Shown here: positions 18,038 to 26,673 of the stretch, piece after piece
How the letters are laid out: every line of letters begins with the position of its first letter
How positions within the stretch are numbered: position 1 is the stretch's first letter
Origin: Halarcobacter anaerophilus
Lineage (GTDB): Bacteria; Campylobacterota; Campylobacteria; Campylobacterales; Arcobacteraceae
Direction: 5' to 3'
DNA: 64,000 bases
Assembly (NCBI RefSeq): GCF_006459125.1
Contig: NZ_CP041070.1
Span: 2,728,001 to 2,792,000 of the forward strand
The notes under the pieces: generated by a model
What the model was told of the DNA's origin: nothing
The model's input: only the letters and a program-made list of their open reading frames with translations
The model's database searches: none
Translations under genes and position numbers: made by a program

Positions 18038-20056
18038 ATGAAAACAGATCTTCTTTTCGGTATTCACTGCCACCAACCTGTGGATAATTTTGATAAAGTT
18101 ATTTATGAGATTATCAAAAAATCTTACAAACCTTTTTTTCAAACATTAAAACAGTATCCTCAGTTTAAATGTTCAGTACACTTTAGCGGTTGGCTTTTTC
18201 AATTTATAAAAGATAAAGAGCCTGAACTTTTCTCTTTAATAAAAGAGTTAAGCCCTCAAATAGAGTTTTTCACGGGAGGTTTTTACGAACCTATATTAGC
18301 CTCTATTCCAAGTTGCGACAGAATAAGTCAAATAAATATGCTCTCAAACTTTATAGAAGAGAACTTTAATCAAAAGCCCAAAGGCTTATGGCTTACGGAA
18401 AGAATTTGGGATGACTCGATTATCGATGATTTGAAAAAATGTGATATTGACTATGTTATTGTTGACGATTATCACCTAATAGCTTCAGGATTTAACAAAT
18501 CAAAACTAAACGGATATTTTTTGACAGAAGATAGTAACAATAAAATTGCACTTTTCCCTATCAATAAAGATTTAAGATATATTATCCCCTTTGCAAGCAT
18601 TGAAAACAGTATGAACAAATTAAGAGATTTTACAAACGAAGATGGTAAAAATGCCGCAATAATTTTTGATGACGGAGAGAAATTCGGAGTTTGGCCGAAA
18701 ACTTACGAAAAAGTTTATGAAAAAAAATGGCTGGAAAACTTTTTTCAAAAGTGTATAGAAGATGAAAAGATAAACGTAACAACTTTTTCGGAATTTTATA
18801 ATAAAAACAAAGCGATCTCTTTAGCTTATATTCCTACAGTCTCTTATCATGAAATGGGAGAGTGGTCAACCCTACCTAATATTTCAAAAGAGTATCTTGA
18901 ATTAGTACACCAACATATGGATAAAGAGTATCTAATAAGAGGAGGAATCTGGAAAAACTTTTTTATCAAATATGATGAAAGCAACTGGATACACAAAAGA
19001 GCCCTTGAACTTTCAAAAACACCTAACCAAAGTGAAGAGTTCAAAGATTATCTTTTTAGAATTCAATGTAATGACGTTCTCTGGCATGGAGTTTTCGGTG
19101 GAATTTATCTTCCGAATTTAAGAGATAATGCCTACAAATATATAATCAAATGTGAAAATATTTTGGCAGTTGAAAACGGATATAAGAAATATGATATAAA
19201 TATAGACTCTTATGATGAGTATAAGTTTTATACTCCTCTTCTTATAGTAATTATTGATCCTAAAACAGGTGGACAAATTGTTGAGTTTGATTTAAGAAAG
19301 TCACTTTTTAATTTGCAAAATACTCTTACTAGATACCATGAAAATTATCATGACAAAATAAAAAAAATAGAGAAAAAGGATAGTGATGATATCATTAAAA
19401 CTTATGAAAAAGCAGATGATGAAATTGCTACAATCCATAATGACGACAATCTTTTATCAACAACGGAAGATATCGAACTTTTTAAAGATTGGTATATAAA
19501 AAAATCGGCAATTGATCATATAACAGATAAAAAGTTAAATAAAGAAAACTTTAAATCATGTACATTTAAAGAGTATGGAGATTTTGCAAATCAAGCTTTT
19601 GATGTACTTGATGTAACAGATAACAGCATTAAACTTAAAAGAGACGGAGGGATTTATAAAGAGGAGAAAAAGAACACAACTTTAACAAAATATTTCCAAT
19701 TTGAAAATAGTAAAATCGAATCGGAAATAGAGATTAAAAGTGAAGAAAAATCTATAATGAACTATTTATTAGAGTTTAACTTACACTTTCAAGATTATGA
19801 TGTATTAACAGTAAATGGACATAATATTGAGGATGCTTTACACTTTGAGAATTCACAACTTACAATTTTGGATCAATCAATAAATAAAACTATATCTTTC
19901 CATTTTGACCAATGTTTAGATATATATGTTTATCCGGTTAAGAGTGTAAGTCAAAGTGAATCCGGGGTTGATTATACAATTCAAGGTATAGCATTAGGTT
20001 TTGCTAAAGATTTTAGCTCTCAACTTAATTTAAAGTACTACATTGATATTCAATAA
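18038..20056 (+). CDS. GH57 4-alpha-glucanotransferase
   Basis: It resembles the Thermococcus litoralis-type 4-alpha-glucanotransferase: a GH57 catalytic barrel followed by DUF1925 and DUF1926-like beta domains, about 672 aa. Motifs are FGIHCHQPVDNF at the N-terminus, GGFYEPIL, GLWLTERIWD with the nucleophile Glu (about residue 128), and IFDDGEKFGVWP with the acid/base Asp (about 211). ATG 18038 has AAGGA 5 bases upstream; the TTG just before it is dismissed. It is divergent from the glycogen operon and the third GH57 enzyme here, probably remodelling short malto-oligosaccharides. Confidence 0.9.
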   Translation: MKTDLLFGIHCHQPVDNFDKVIYEIIKKSYKPFFQTLKQYPQFKCSVHFSGWLFQFIKDKEPELFSLIKELSPQIEFFTGGFYEPILASIPSCDRISQINMLSNFIEENFNQKPKGLWLTERIWDDSIIDDLKKCDIDYVIVDDYHLIASGFNKSKLNGYFLTEDSNNKIALFPINKDLRYIIPFASIENSMNKLRDFTNEDGKNAAIIFDDGEKFGVWPKTYEKVYEKKWLENFFQKCIEDEKINVTTFSEFYNKNKAISLAYIPTVSYHEMGEWSTLPNISKEYLELVHQHMDKEYLIRGGIWKNFFIKYDESNWIHKRALELSKTPNQSEEFKDYLFRIQCNDVLWHGVFGGIYLPNLRDNAYKYIIKCENILAVENGYKKYDINIDSYDEYKFYTPLLIVIIDPKTGGQIVEFDLRKSLFNLQNTLTRYHENYHDKIKKIEKKDSDDIIKTYEKADDEIATIHNDDNLLSTTEDIELFKDWYIKKSAIDHITDKKLNKENFKSCTFKEYGDFANQAFDVLDVTDNSIKLKRDGGIYKEEKKNTTLTKYFQFENSKIESEIEIKSEEKSIMNYLLEFNLHFQDYDVLTVNGHNIEDALHFENSQLTILDQSINKTISFHFDQCLDIYVYPVKSVSQSESGVDYTIQGIALGFAKDFSSQLNLKYYIDIQ

Positions 20057-20067
20057 AGGAGAATAAG

Positions 20068-20421
20068 ATGAAAATGTACGGGATTAAAACTTGCGCTAGT
20101 GTTAAAAAAGCAAAAGCTTTTTTTGATGAGAATAATATCTCTTATGAATTTATAGATTTAAATAAAACTCCTGTTAATAAAGACAAAATTGAGAAATGGC
20201 AGAACTTCACGCCTGCAGCTTCTATGTTAAATCCACGAAGCAAATCTTATAGGGATTTGGGACTAAAAGATAAAAAAGTTACAAATAAAAAAGCTGTCTC
20301 TTTAATAGAAAATGATAATGGGATTTTAAAAAGACCTGTTATTGAACATGGATTAAACGGTGAAGAAAAATTTACTATCGGTTTTAATGAAAAAGAGTAT
20401 AACGATACATTTTTAAATTGA
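20068..20421 (+). CDS. ArsC/Spx/YffB-family thioredoxin-fold protein
   Basis: This 117-aa protein has the arsenate reductase-like fold with a single N-terminal cysteine in YGIKTCASVKKAK, followed by FIDLNKTP and the cis-proline segment KRPVIEHG. YffB-type proteins of this family are thought to be glutathione-dependent thiol reductases; Spx-type act on RNA polymerase. There are no arsenic genes nearby, so arsenate reduction is not supported. It starts 11 bases after the glucanotransferase with GGAG at the start and is followed by a strong hairpin. Confidence 0.8.
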   Translation: MKMYGIKTCASVKKAKAFFDENNISYEFIDLNKTPVNKDKIEKWQNFTPAASMLNPRSKSYRDLGLKDKKVTNKKAVSLIENDNGILKRPVIEHGLNGEEKFTIGFNEKEYNDTFLN

Positions 20422-20429
20422 CCATCTTA

Positions 20430-20453
20430 CGAAGTAGTTTTTTAACTACTTCG
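20430..20453 (+). terminator. Rho-independent terminator after the ArsC-like gene
   Basis: Perfect 10-bp stem (CGAAGTAGTT / AACTACTTCG) with a TTTT loop, 9 bases after the stop codon, closing the GH57-arsC-like transcript. Confidence 0.8.
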
Positions 20454-20698
20454 ATATCTTCTTATCTTCGTATTTTATAATATTATATTTTACTTAAAAA
20501 ATTTATTTAGTTTAAAAGTTAACTGATAATTAACTAATAATTAACAGCTCATTGATACTATTTCAGACTTAGAACTTCCCATCTTATCATGTTTGGCAAC
20601 GTAAAGATGAGAAGTTTGGCATATAGACACCGATATAATTATAGTTAATTCTTTCTTTACTATTGTTAACATCGGTGTCTTCTTTATTAGGGGAAGAA
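20454..20698 (+). promoter_or_regulatory. Leader of the TonB receptor operon with repeats flanking a -10 box
   Basis: The 245-bp spacer contains a perfect 10-bp inverted repeat (AGACACCGAT at 20625-20634, ATCGGTGTCT at 20671-20680) on either side of a TATAAT box at 20634-20639. It also has two TTTGGCA copies 23 bases apart (20592, 20615), a CATCTT/AAGATG pair around 20579-20609, and AT-rich TAATTAAC repeats at 20526-20544 that could bind Fur or a similar metal regulator. I do not recognise a known riboswitch class. Metal or iron control is inferred from the downstream genes. Confidence 0.5.
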
Positions 20699-22813
20699 AT
20701 GAAAAAAACAGTACTTTTATCGGCAACTTTGGCAACACTTATTTATGCAACGGAAGATTTGGGTGTAATTAGTATTAACTCTACGACTATTGATGATAAA
20801 TTCAAATCATTGAACAATGAAGTATCTTCTGTTTCAATAATAGATGATAAAAAAATAGAGCAGATTAATCCACAAAATATAGTTGAAGTATTAAACTCAA
20901 TTCCCGGTATTACTGCAATGCAAACAGAAGGTGATATAGTTAAACTTCATATTAGAGGAGTCGATAACCAGGTTTATATGGGTGAAAGACCCGGAGTTGC
21001 CGTAGTAATAGATGGAGTACCCGTTCAAGAAACTACAGGAAAAATAAATATTGATTTAGACAATATTGAAACAATTAAAGTAATAAAAGGTGCAGCTTCA
21101 TATCTTTACGGAAATGATGCTCTCTCAGGAGCAGTAGTAATTACTACAAAACGACCCAGAGGAGAGAACTATAATAAAGTAGAAACAGAAACAGGAAGTT
21201 TCGGATATAGAAAATATTTAGCTTCGACAACTAAAAGTTTTGAAAACTCTGCACTTCAAATGCAAGCAAGTTATAGAAAAACCGACGGCTATTGGGATAG
21301 AGCTTTTAATAAAAACAAATCTTTCAGTGCAAAGTATAATTATTATATAGATGATTCAAGTGACGTAATATTAGGCTTTAGCTACAGTAGAATAAAAAGC
21401 GGTGACGGAAGCGGAGTTCATGGAGTAACAGCTGCAAAAGAAGATCCCGAAAGTAAAAGAGAGATTACTTATGCGTCAGATTATGATACAAAACTGACAA
21501 AAAGTTTTATCACTTATTCAAAAGACTTTGAAAATGATTCCAACCTAATGTTTAGTACCTATAGATATACCGATGACAAATCTTACGAATCAGCTTATGA
21601 AGATATTGACGGTGACGGATATGATGAAGCCCACGATTATAAAAATGATGAGCAATGGGAACAAAGCGGTTTAAAAACAGAATATAGATTCTCTTTTGAC
21701 AAAGCTGCTTTAATGCTGGGACTAGATATTCAAAGAAACAATGAAAAAGCAAAAAGAACTCCTCTTCCTTGGGGAACGGCATCTTACGGTTCCCTTAGCA
21801 AGTCATCTATAGATACGGATGAGGATATAAATGCAGTTTATGCTGAATTTAAATATGAATTAACAGATAAATTAACTTCAACTTTAAATTTTAGATATGA
21901 TGATATAAATTACGATTTAAAAGATAATTTAGATTCATCTCAAAACGTATCCCCTTCTTTTAATGAGAGTTCTTACAGAGCCGGTCTGAATTATGCTTTA
22001 AATCAAAATACCAATATCTATACGAATTTTTCGACGGCTTTTAGAGCCCCTACTGCAAGTCAAATCAGCAGTAACAGTGCTGATGGTTATACAACTAATA
22101 TTGATCCTGAAAAAGTTTATAATTATGAAATCGGAATAAGAGGGAAAACCGATTATTTTAATTATGAAATGTCTGTATATCAACTTGTAAGAAAAGATTA
22201 TATAGGTATGAGAGCGGGAAATTATATAAGAAGTTCCGATGAAGACAATTATTATGACAATGTAGCAGATATGAGAAGCAGAGGTTTCGAACTGGCACTT
22301 AACGGTAAAATCACAAAAAAACTATCTTTTAATTTAGCCTATACCTATTTAAATGCCGAGTTTACTAAAAATGATTATAAGCAATTGGTTTCAGATGCCG
22401 TATATGCTTATCCTATGGGAGTTAGAACGTTGGTAAGTCCGGCTGTTTTTCAAACTTTAGATCTTTCTAATAATCAAGTTCCAAGAACTCCTAGACATAC
22501 TCTTCATCTAACACTAAACTATAAACCTATAGAAAGACTTACTCTTTCTCCTGAATTAATTGCAAAAAGTAAATATTTTGCCGATGAAACTAATGATTTT
22601 GAACAAGCAGGTTATGCTCTTGTTAATCTAAGAAGCTCCTATAAAATAAGTAAAAATCTAGAGCTTTTTGGAAGAGTCGATAATCTTTTAGACAAAGATT
22701 ATTACCAATTTGTGCATTTAACAAATAGCAGAGCCGATTTGACAATGGAAGATGCGTCAATTATTGTGGGACCTTCCAGAGCCTATTATGCCGGTTTAAG
22801 ATATAAATTCTAG
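20699..22813 (+). CDS. TonB-dependent outer-membrane receptor
   Basis: It has a short signal peptide (MKKTVLLSATLATLIYA), a plug domain with VSIIDDKKIEQINPQNIVEV and IRGVDNQVYMGERPG, IKVIKGAASYLYGNDALSGAV, then a 22-strand-type barrel ending in YYAGLRYKF with the terminal Phe. ATG 20699 with GGGGAAG upstream is preferred over an in-frame TTG 12 codons earlier, because it begins the signal peptide. Its 704 aa fits siderophore, copper or vitamin receptors. Co-transcription with a polytopic 4Fe-4S protein hints that the ligand is metal-bearing and reduced after uptake. The ligand cannot be named. Confidence 0.9.
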   Translation: MKKTVLLSATLATLIYATEDLGVISINSTTIDDKFKSLNNEVSSVSIIDDKKIEQINPQNIVEVLNSIPGITAMQTEGDIVKLHIRGVDNQVYMGERPGVAVVIDGVPVQETTGKINIDLDNIETIKVIKGAASYLYGNDALSGAVVITTKRPRGENYNKVETETGSFGYRKYLASTTKSFENSALQMQASYRKTDGYWDRAFNKNKSFSAKYNYYIDDSSDVILGFSYSRIKSGDGSGVHGVTAAKEDPESKREITYASDYDTKLTKSFITYSKDFENDSNLMFSTYRYTDDKSYESAYEDIDGDGYDEAHDYKNDEQWEQSGLKTEYRFSFDKAALMLGLDIQRNNEKAKRTPLPWGTASYGSLSKSSIDTDEDINAVYAEFKYELTDKLTSTLNFRYDDINYDLKDNLDSSQNVSPSFNESSYRAGLNYALNQNTNIYTNFSTAFRAPTASQISSNSADGYTTNIDPEKVYNYEIGIRGKTDYFNYEMSVYQLVRKDYIGMRAGNYIRSSDEDNYYDNVADMRSRGFELALNGKITKKLSFNLAYTYLNAEFTKNDYKQLVSDAVYAYPMGVRTLVSPAVFQTLDLSNNQVPRTPRHTLHLTLNYKPIERLTLSPELIAKSKYFADETNDFEQAGYALVNLRSSYKISKNLELFGRVDNLLDKDYYQFVHLTNSRADLTMEDASIIVGPSRAYYAGLRYKF

Positions 22814-22822
22814 GATTTTAAA

Positions 22823-24259
22823 ATGATAAAATTAAAAAAAAGAGATAAAAACGATATTTACGGAATTCCTTTCCTTAGTATTTTTTTCAAAAATAGATTT
22901 GTTGTTAGAACAATACAGCTTTTGACTCTTATATTATTTGTTTACGGAGTATATTTGGGATTTAAAGAACCTGAAGCCGAAAATAGATTTACCCGTTATC
23001 TTTTCTGGGGACTTTTTTGGTCTCTTTTTATGGTTGTTACACTCTCTACTTTCGGAAGAATATTTTGCGGTATTTGTCCCCATGGCTTTTTAGGAAAATA
23101 TATTACAAAATTCGGTTTGAAAAAAGAGCTTCCTAAATTTTTGCAAAATAGATATATCGGAATTATGATTTTAGTTGTAGGATGGTGGTTTGTATATTAC
23201 ACCTTTCCGGGGTTTTGGAAAAGCTCAGGAAATACGGCTATTATGTTTACACTTCTTACTATATTGGCGGTTTTAATTTTTTATTTTTACAAAGATATGT
23301 CTTATTGTAAATTTATCTGTCCGATTGGAACTTTAACAAGAGCTTTTAATAAAATCTCTTTTACTTTTTTAAGTACATATAAAGAAAATTGTAAAGAGTG
23401 CAAAACTTTTGATTGTGCAAAAGCCTGTTCTTACAATCTAAAACCTTTTACTTTTGAAAAGAAAAATTCTATGGAAGATTGCTCTTTATGTATGGATTGT
23501 TCTAGTGCGTGTGAAGCCGTAAATTTTAAAATAACAAAACCGTCAAGTTCACTTTTTAATAAATTTAAAACAAATAGCGCAGAAGTCTGGACATATATTT
23601 TAATAGTGGCTTGTATTCCTATTACAATGTCTTTTCACCACGGATTAAACAGAACAAATATTGCAGACCGATTTATTTGGAGTAAAACTGCAAACTTTTT
23701 TGAGCAAACTTTTAATCTTAGTTCAATAGATACAGTAGGTATGTTTTCATTTTTTTATGCTCTTGCTTTTTCTATAGGAATAGTATATTTTGGAATGTTT
23801 ATTGCCTCAAAACTTTTAAACAGCGATCTAAATAAAACTCTTTATACTTTAGGTTATGCTTTTATTCCTATATTTATAATAGGAGGACTTGCTCATTTAT
23901 TACACAGTTTTTTTACTCATATTTATGCCGATATTGTAAACGGATTTCTTTATGGATTTGGTATTCAGGATATTAAAGTTGCCAATCTTGCCTCAAGAAA
24001 AGAGACTTGGTTGAATATCTTTAATTTTTTTCCTTATCTTGCAGTAGTCTGGGGATATTTAATTTTGGCAAAAAGAGTAAACTTTTTTGATGTTTCAAAG
24101 GGTAAAAAAGTATTAGCTTTTATTTTTGCATCATCTTTAATTACATTCTATCTTGGTTTAAATCTATATAGAGTTTATGTATTTAAGACCTATGGAGTTA
24201 AACAAACTTCTCACAATCATATAAATAAAACATTAAAAAATAATCCTCAAAAATTTTAA
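22823..24259 (+). CDS. Polytopic membrane 4Fe-4S protein (NapH/CcoG-like)
   Basis: This 478-aa protein has about ten membrane helices. In the N-terminal half are two CxxCP motifs next to helices, FCGICPHGF (about residue 84) and CKFICPIG (about 163), as in NapH, NosR and CcoG, then a ferredoxin-like cysteine set (CKECKTFDCAKAC, CSLCMDCSSAC, residues about 191-229) for one or two 4Fe-4S clusters. It starts 9 bases after the TonB receptor. I infer an inner-membrane electron-transfer role, perhaps reducing a metal imported through the receptor. Histidines in the later helices (HHGLN, HLLHSFFTH) could ligate haem or metal. Confidence 0.75.
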   Translation: MIKLKKRDKNDIYGIPFLSIFFKNRFVVRTIQLLTLILFVYGVYLGFKEPEAENRFTRYLFWGLFWSLFMVVTLSTFGRIFCGICPHGFLGKYITKFGLKKELPKFLQNRYIGIMILVVGWWFVYYTFPGFWKSSGNTAIMFTLLTILAVLIFYFYKDMSYCKFICPIGTLTRAFNKISFTFLSTYKENCKECKTFDCAKACSYNLKPFTFEKKNSMEDCSLCMDCSSACEAVNFKITKPSSSLFNKFKTNSAEVWTYILIVACIPITMSFHHGLNRTNIADRFIWSKTANFFEQTFNLSSIDTVGMFSFFYALAFSIGIVYFGMFIASKLLNSDLNKTLYTLGYAFIPIFIIGGLAHLLHSFFTHIYADIVNGFLYGFGIQDIKVANLASRKETWLNIFNFFPYLAVVWGYLILAKRVNFFDVSKGKKVLAFIFASSLITFYLGLNLYRVYVFKTYGVKQTSHNHINKTLKNNPQKF

Positions 24260-24270
24260 ATCTTCAAGTA

Positions 24271-24305
24271 TAAGTAAAAGGGTAATCAGACTACTCTTTT
24301 ACTTA
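24271..24305 (+). terminator. Terminator after the TonB/4Fe-4S operon
   Basis: A 14-bp stem with one mismatch (TAAGTAAAAGGGTA / TACTCTTTTACTTA) around a 7-base loop, 12 bases after the stop codon. The T-tract is weak, so its efficiency is uncertain. Confidence 0.65.
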
Positions 24306-24435
24306 TCTCCTACATAAAAAAATCTAAAACTAAAATTTAATTTAAAATTCCATTTCAGTTTATTTATATAAAATAATTATATATCTATGGTATTATTATT
24401 TATAAGGAAATACTTAAAAACGTAAGGAATCTATT

Positions 24436-26532
24436 ATGGATTATTCAATCTCAGCTAAAAAAAATGCCTATCTGTTTATTTTAACAGTCGGTATATTAAA
24501 CACTATAATTGCACTGTTGATGTATACATATTTCAAAAGTACCCTAACCCAGTCTTTATATGAAAAGAATATTGAATTGGCAAAATTAGAGTTTGAAAAA
24601 ACAGAAGATGAGATGCAAAGAGAGATAAACCATTATAAACTGATTTTACAAGTTATAAAAAAAAGTCCCCACTTTCAAAAATATATAAGAGATTACTCAA
24701 AAGAGAAAGAAGAACTTTTAATTCATGATTTTAAAAATTTTTCAAAAACAAATAAAAATATTTTTCAACTAAGATACTTGGATAAAAAAGGCGAAGAAAA
24801 AATAAGAGTAGATAAAATCAATGAAAACATAGTTTTAGCGCAAACTTTGCAAAATAAGAGTCAAAGATACTATTTTACAAAAACTGCTTCTTTAAAAAAT
24901 AATCAGTTTTATATCTCTGATTTTGATTTAAATATTGAAAATAAAAAAATCGAAATTCCTTACAAACCTACAATCAGAGTATCCACACCAATTTATATAA
25001 ACAACGATTTTGCAGGGGTTTTGATTATAAACTATAATGCTCAAGAGTTAATTGACTATATATCGAAAAAAAGAACATTTGATGTATATTATATGGATAA
25101 AAACGAAAATTTTCTGCTTCATCCAAATAAGAAAAAAAGTTGGAGTTCCCAACTAAATACAAACTATAAAGTTGAAGATGAGATAACAAATATTCATGAA
25201 TTAATCAAAAATGAATTCAAAGATAAAAACTGGATCTATTATATTGATAAAGTTTCAGTTACAGATAATGATTTTTATATCATCTACTCCATAAAAAAAG
25301 AGATATATGAAAAAGAGTTGTCTTCACTGAAAAAAAATATTCTATTAGTTTTTCTCATCATTTTTTTAGTAACTTTACCTATTGTTCTTATAGGCTCTTA
25401 TCTACAATCTTTTCAAATGAAAATTTTGGAAACTTTAATAGACGGATTGCCTTTCCCCATAGTTTTAAAAAACGGCTCGGGAAAATTTATTTTAGTAAAT
25501 AAAGCTTTAGTAAAACTATTTGGTTTTTCAAAAAAAGGGGACGTCTTAGGAAAAAACTCTTACGATTTTAGTTCTATGTCTCTTCCTTATACAAACAAAC
25601 AAAAAGATACGGAAGTTTTATCAAAAGAGCAGATGAAGTTTGAAGACAGTGTTATATTATCTGATAATAGAAAACTCTATTTTGATACAAGGTTAATCAA
25701 AATCTCTTTTTTAAATATTTTTAACAAAGATTTTATTTTGGGAATAGCAATTGATATAACAGAATTAAAAGAGTTAAACAATGAATTAGAAAAGAGAGTA
25801 AAACTAGAAGTTGAAAATAGAATGAAAGCTGAAAAGCAGCTAGTTCAAAAAGTCAAACTTGCAGAAATAGGAAATCTCATAGACAATATTATTTTACAGT
25901 GGGAGCAGCCTTTAAATATCATATCTTTAAGTGTTCAAGCTATTGAATTAGATAGCGAACACGGTAATTTTACAAAAGAGAACACCTTAGAAAGAATGGA
26001 GATAATAAAACAAAATACAAACTTTTTATTTAATACGACAGATGACTTTAAAACATTTTTATCTTTAGATAAAGGGATTGAGTTGTTTAATATAGATAAA
26101 GTTATTTCAAAAGTCGAAAGAATATTGATCGGTAGAATAAAAAATAACCATATACAACTTGACAAAAGAGTAGATAAAGAGCTAAATTTAAAAGGTTATA
26201 AAAATGAATTTTCACAAGTTATTTTAAATCTTATAAATAATGCTTTGGATGAATTTGAATCTCCTAACAAGAAATTTAAAGAAAAAAGTATCTTTATAGA
26301 GGCTTTAAAAAAAGAAAATCTTTGCATAATAAGAATAAAAGACAATGCAGGGGGAATTCCAAAAGAGTATCTTGAAAAAATATTTGATACAAAATTTTCT
26401 TTAAAACAAAAAGAGACATTGGGAATAGGATTGACCATTTGTAAAAATATTATCGAAAAAAGTTTTAAAGGAGAACTTCAAGCATATAATGAAAATGAAG
26501 GTGCTGTTTTAGAGATTAAGATTCCTCTTTAA
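24436..26532 (+). CDS. Cache-PAS histidine-kinase-like protein missing the phospho-acceptor histidine
   Basis: It is membrane-anchored: helix at 11-31, a periplasmic Cache-like domain about 32-295, a second helix about 298-320, a PAS domain about 330-445, then a kinase core. The dimerisation segment reads LAEIGNLIDNIILQWEQPLNII, where this kinase group has AHQWRQPL, so Leu replaces the phosphorylated His (25881-25910). The ATP-binding part keeps the N box (VILNLINNALDEF), the DNAGGIP box and GIGLTICKN. It may act as a pseudokinase or as a partner in a heterodimer. It is a single gene with no adjacent regulator in the same operon. ATG follows AAGGA. Confidence 0.85.
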   Translation: MDYSISAKKNAYLFILTVGILNTIIALLMYTYFKSTLTQSLYEKNIELAKLEFEKTEDEMQREINHYKLILQVIKKSPHFQKYIRDYSKEKEELLIHDFKNFSKTNKNIFQLRYLDKKGEEKIRVDKINENIVLAQTLQNKSQRYYFTKTASLKNNQFYISDFDLNIENKKIEIPYKPTIRVSTPIYINNDFAGVLIINYNAQELIDYISKKRTFDVYYMDKNENFLLHPNKKKSWSSQLNTNYKVEDEITNIHELIKNEFKDKNWIYYIDKVSVTDNDFYIIYSIKKEIYEKELSSLKKNILLVFLIIFLVTLPIVLIGSYLQSFQMKILETLIDGLPFPIVLKNGSGKFILVNKALVKLFGFSKKGDVLGKNSYDFSSMSLPYTNKQKDTEVLSKEQMKFEDSVILSDNRKLYFDTRLIKISFLNIFNKDFILGIAIDITELKELNNELEKRVKLEVENRMKAEKQLVQKVKLAEIGNLIDNIILQWEQPLNIISLSVQAIELDSEHGNFTKENTLERMEIIKQNTNFLFNTTDDFKTFLSLDKGIELFNIDKVISKVERILIGRIKNNHIQLDKRVDKELNLKGYKNEFSQVILNLINNALDEFESPNKKFKEKSIFIEALKKENLCIIRIKDNAGGIPKEYLEKIFDTKFSLKQKETLGIGLTICKNIIEKSFKGELQAYNENEGAVLEIKIPL

Positions 26533-26549
26533 TCTCTAAAAAACACAAG

Positions 26550-26570
26550 CGTCACAATTTTTGTCACAAA
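26550..26570. promoter_or_regulatory. Direct-repeat operator upstream of the 7TMR-DISM kinase gene
   Basis: Two GTCACAA copies start at 26551 and 26563, exactly 12 bases apart; on the minus strand they read TTGTGAC. The same repeat with the same period occurs in the plus orientation at 29225 and 30055. A TATAAA box at 26582-26587 follows. It is probably a binding site for the OmpR-type regulators encoded downstream. Confidence 0.65.
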
Positions 26571-26673
26571 ACTTTACTTATTATAAAGAAAAACACTATA
26601 TTAAACATCTATATTTATATAGATAAAAATTCTTCTTAAGTATAATTTGTACCATAAAACGGCAAGGTAGGCA

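Noticed and set aside
20068-20421. Arsenate reductase of an arsenic resistance operon
   Set aside because: No arsB, arsR or acr3 gene is near, and the sequence is closer to YffB/Spx-type proteins.
20422-20698. Possible cobalamin or other riboswitch before the TonB gene
   Set aside because: I looked for the B12 box and other known core motifs and found none; only unassigned repeats remain.
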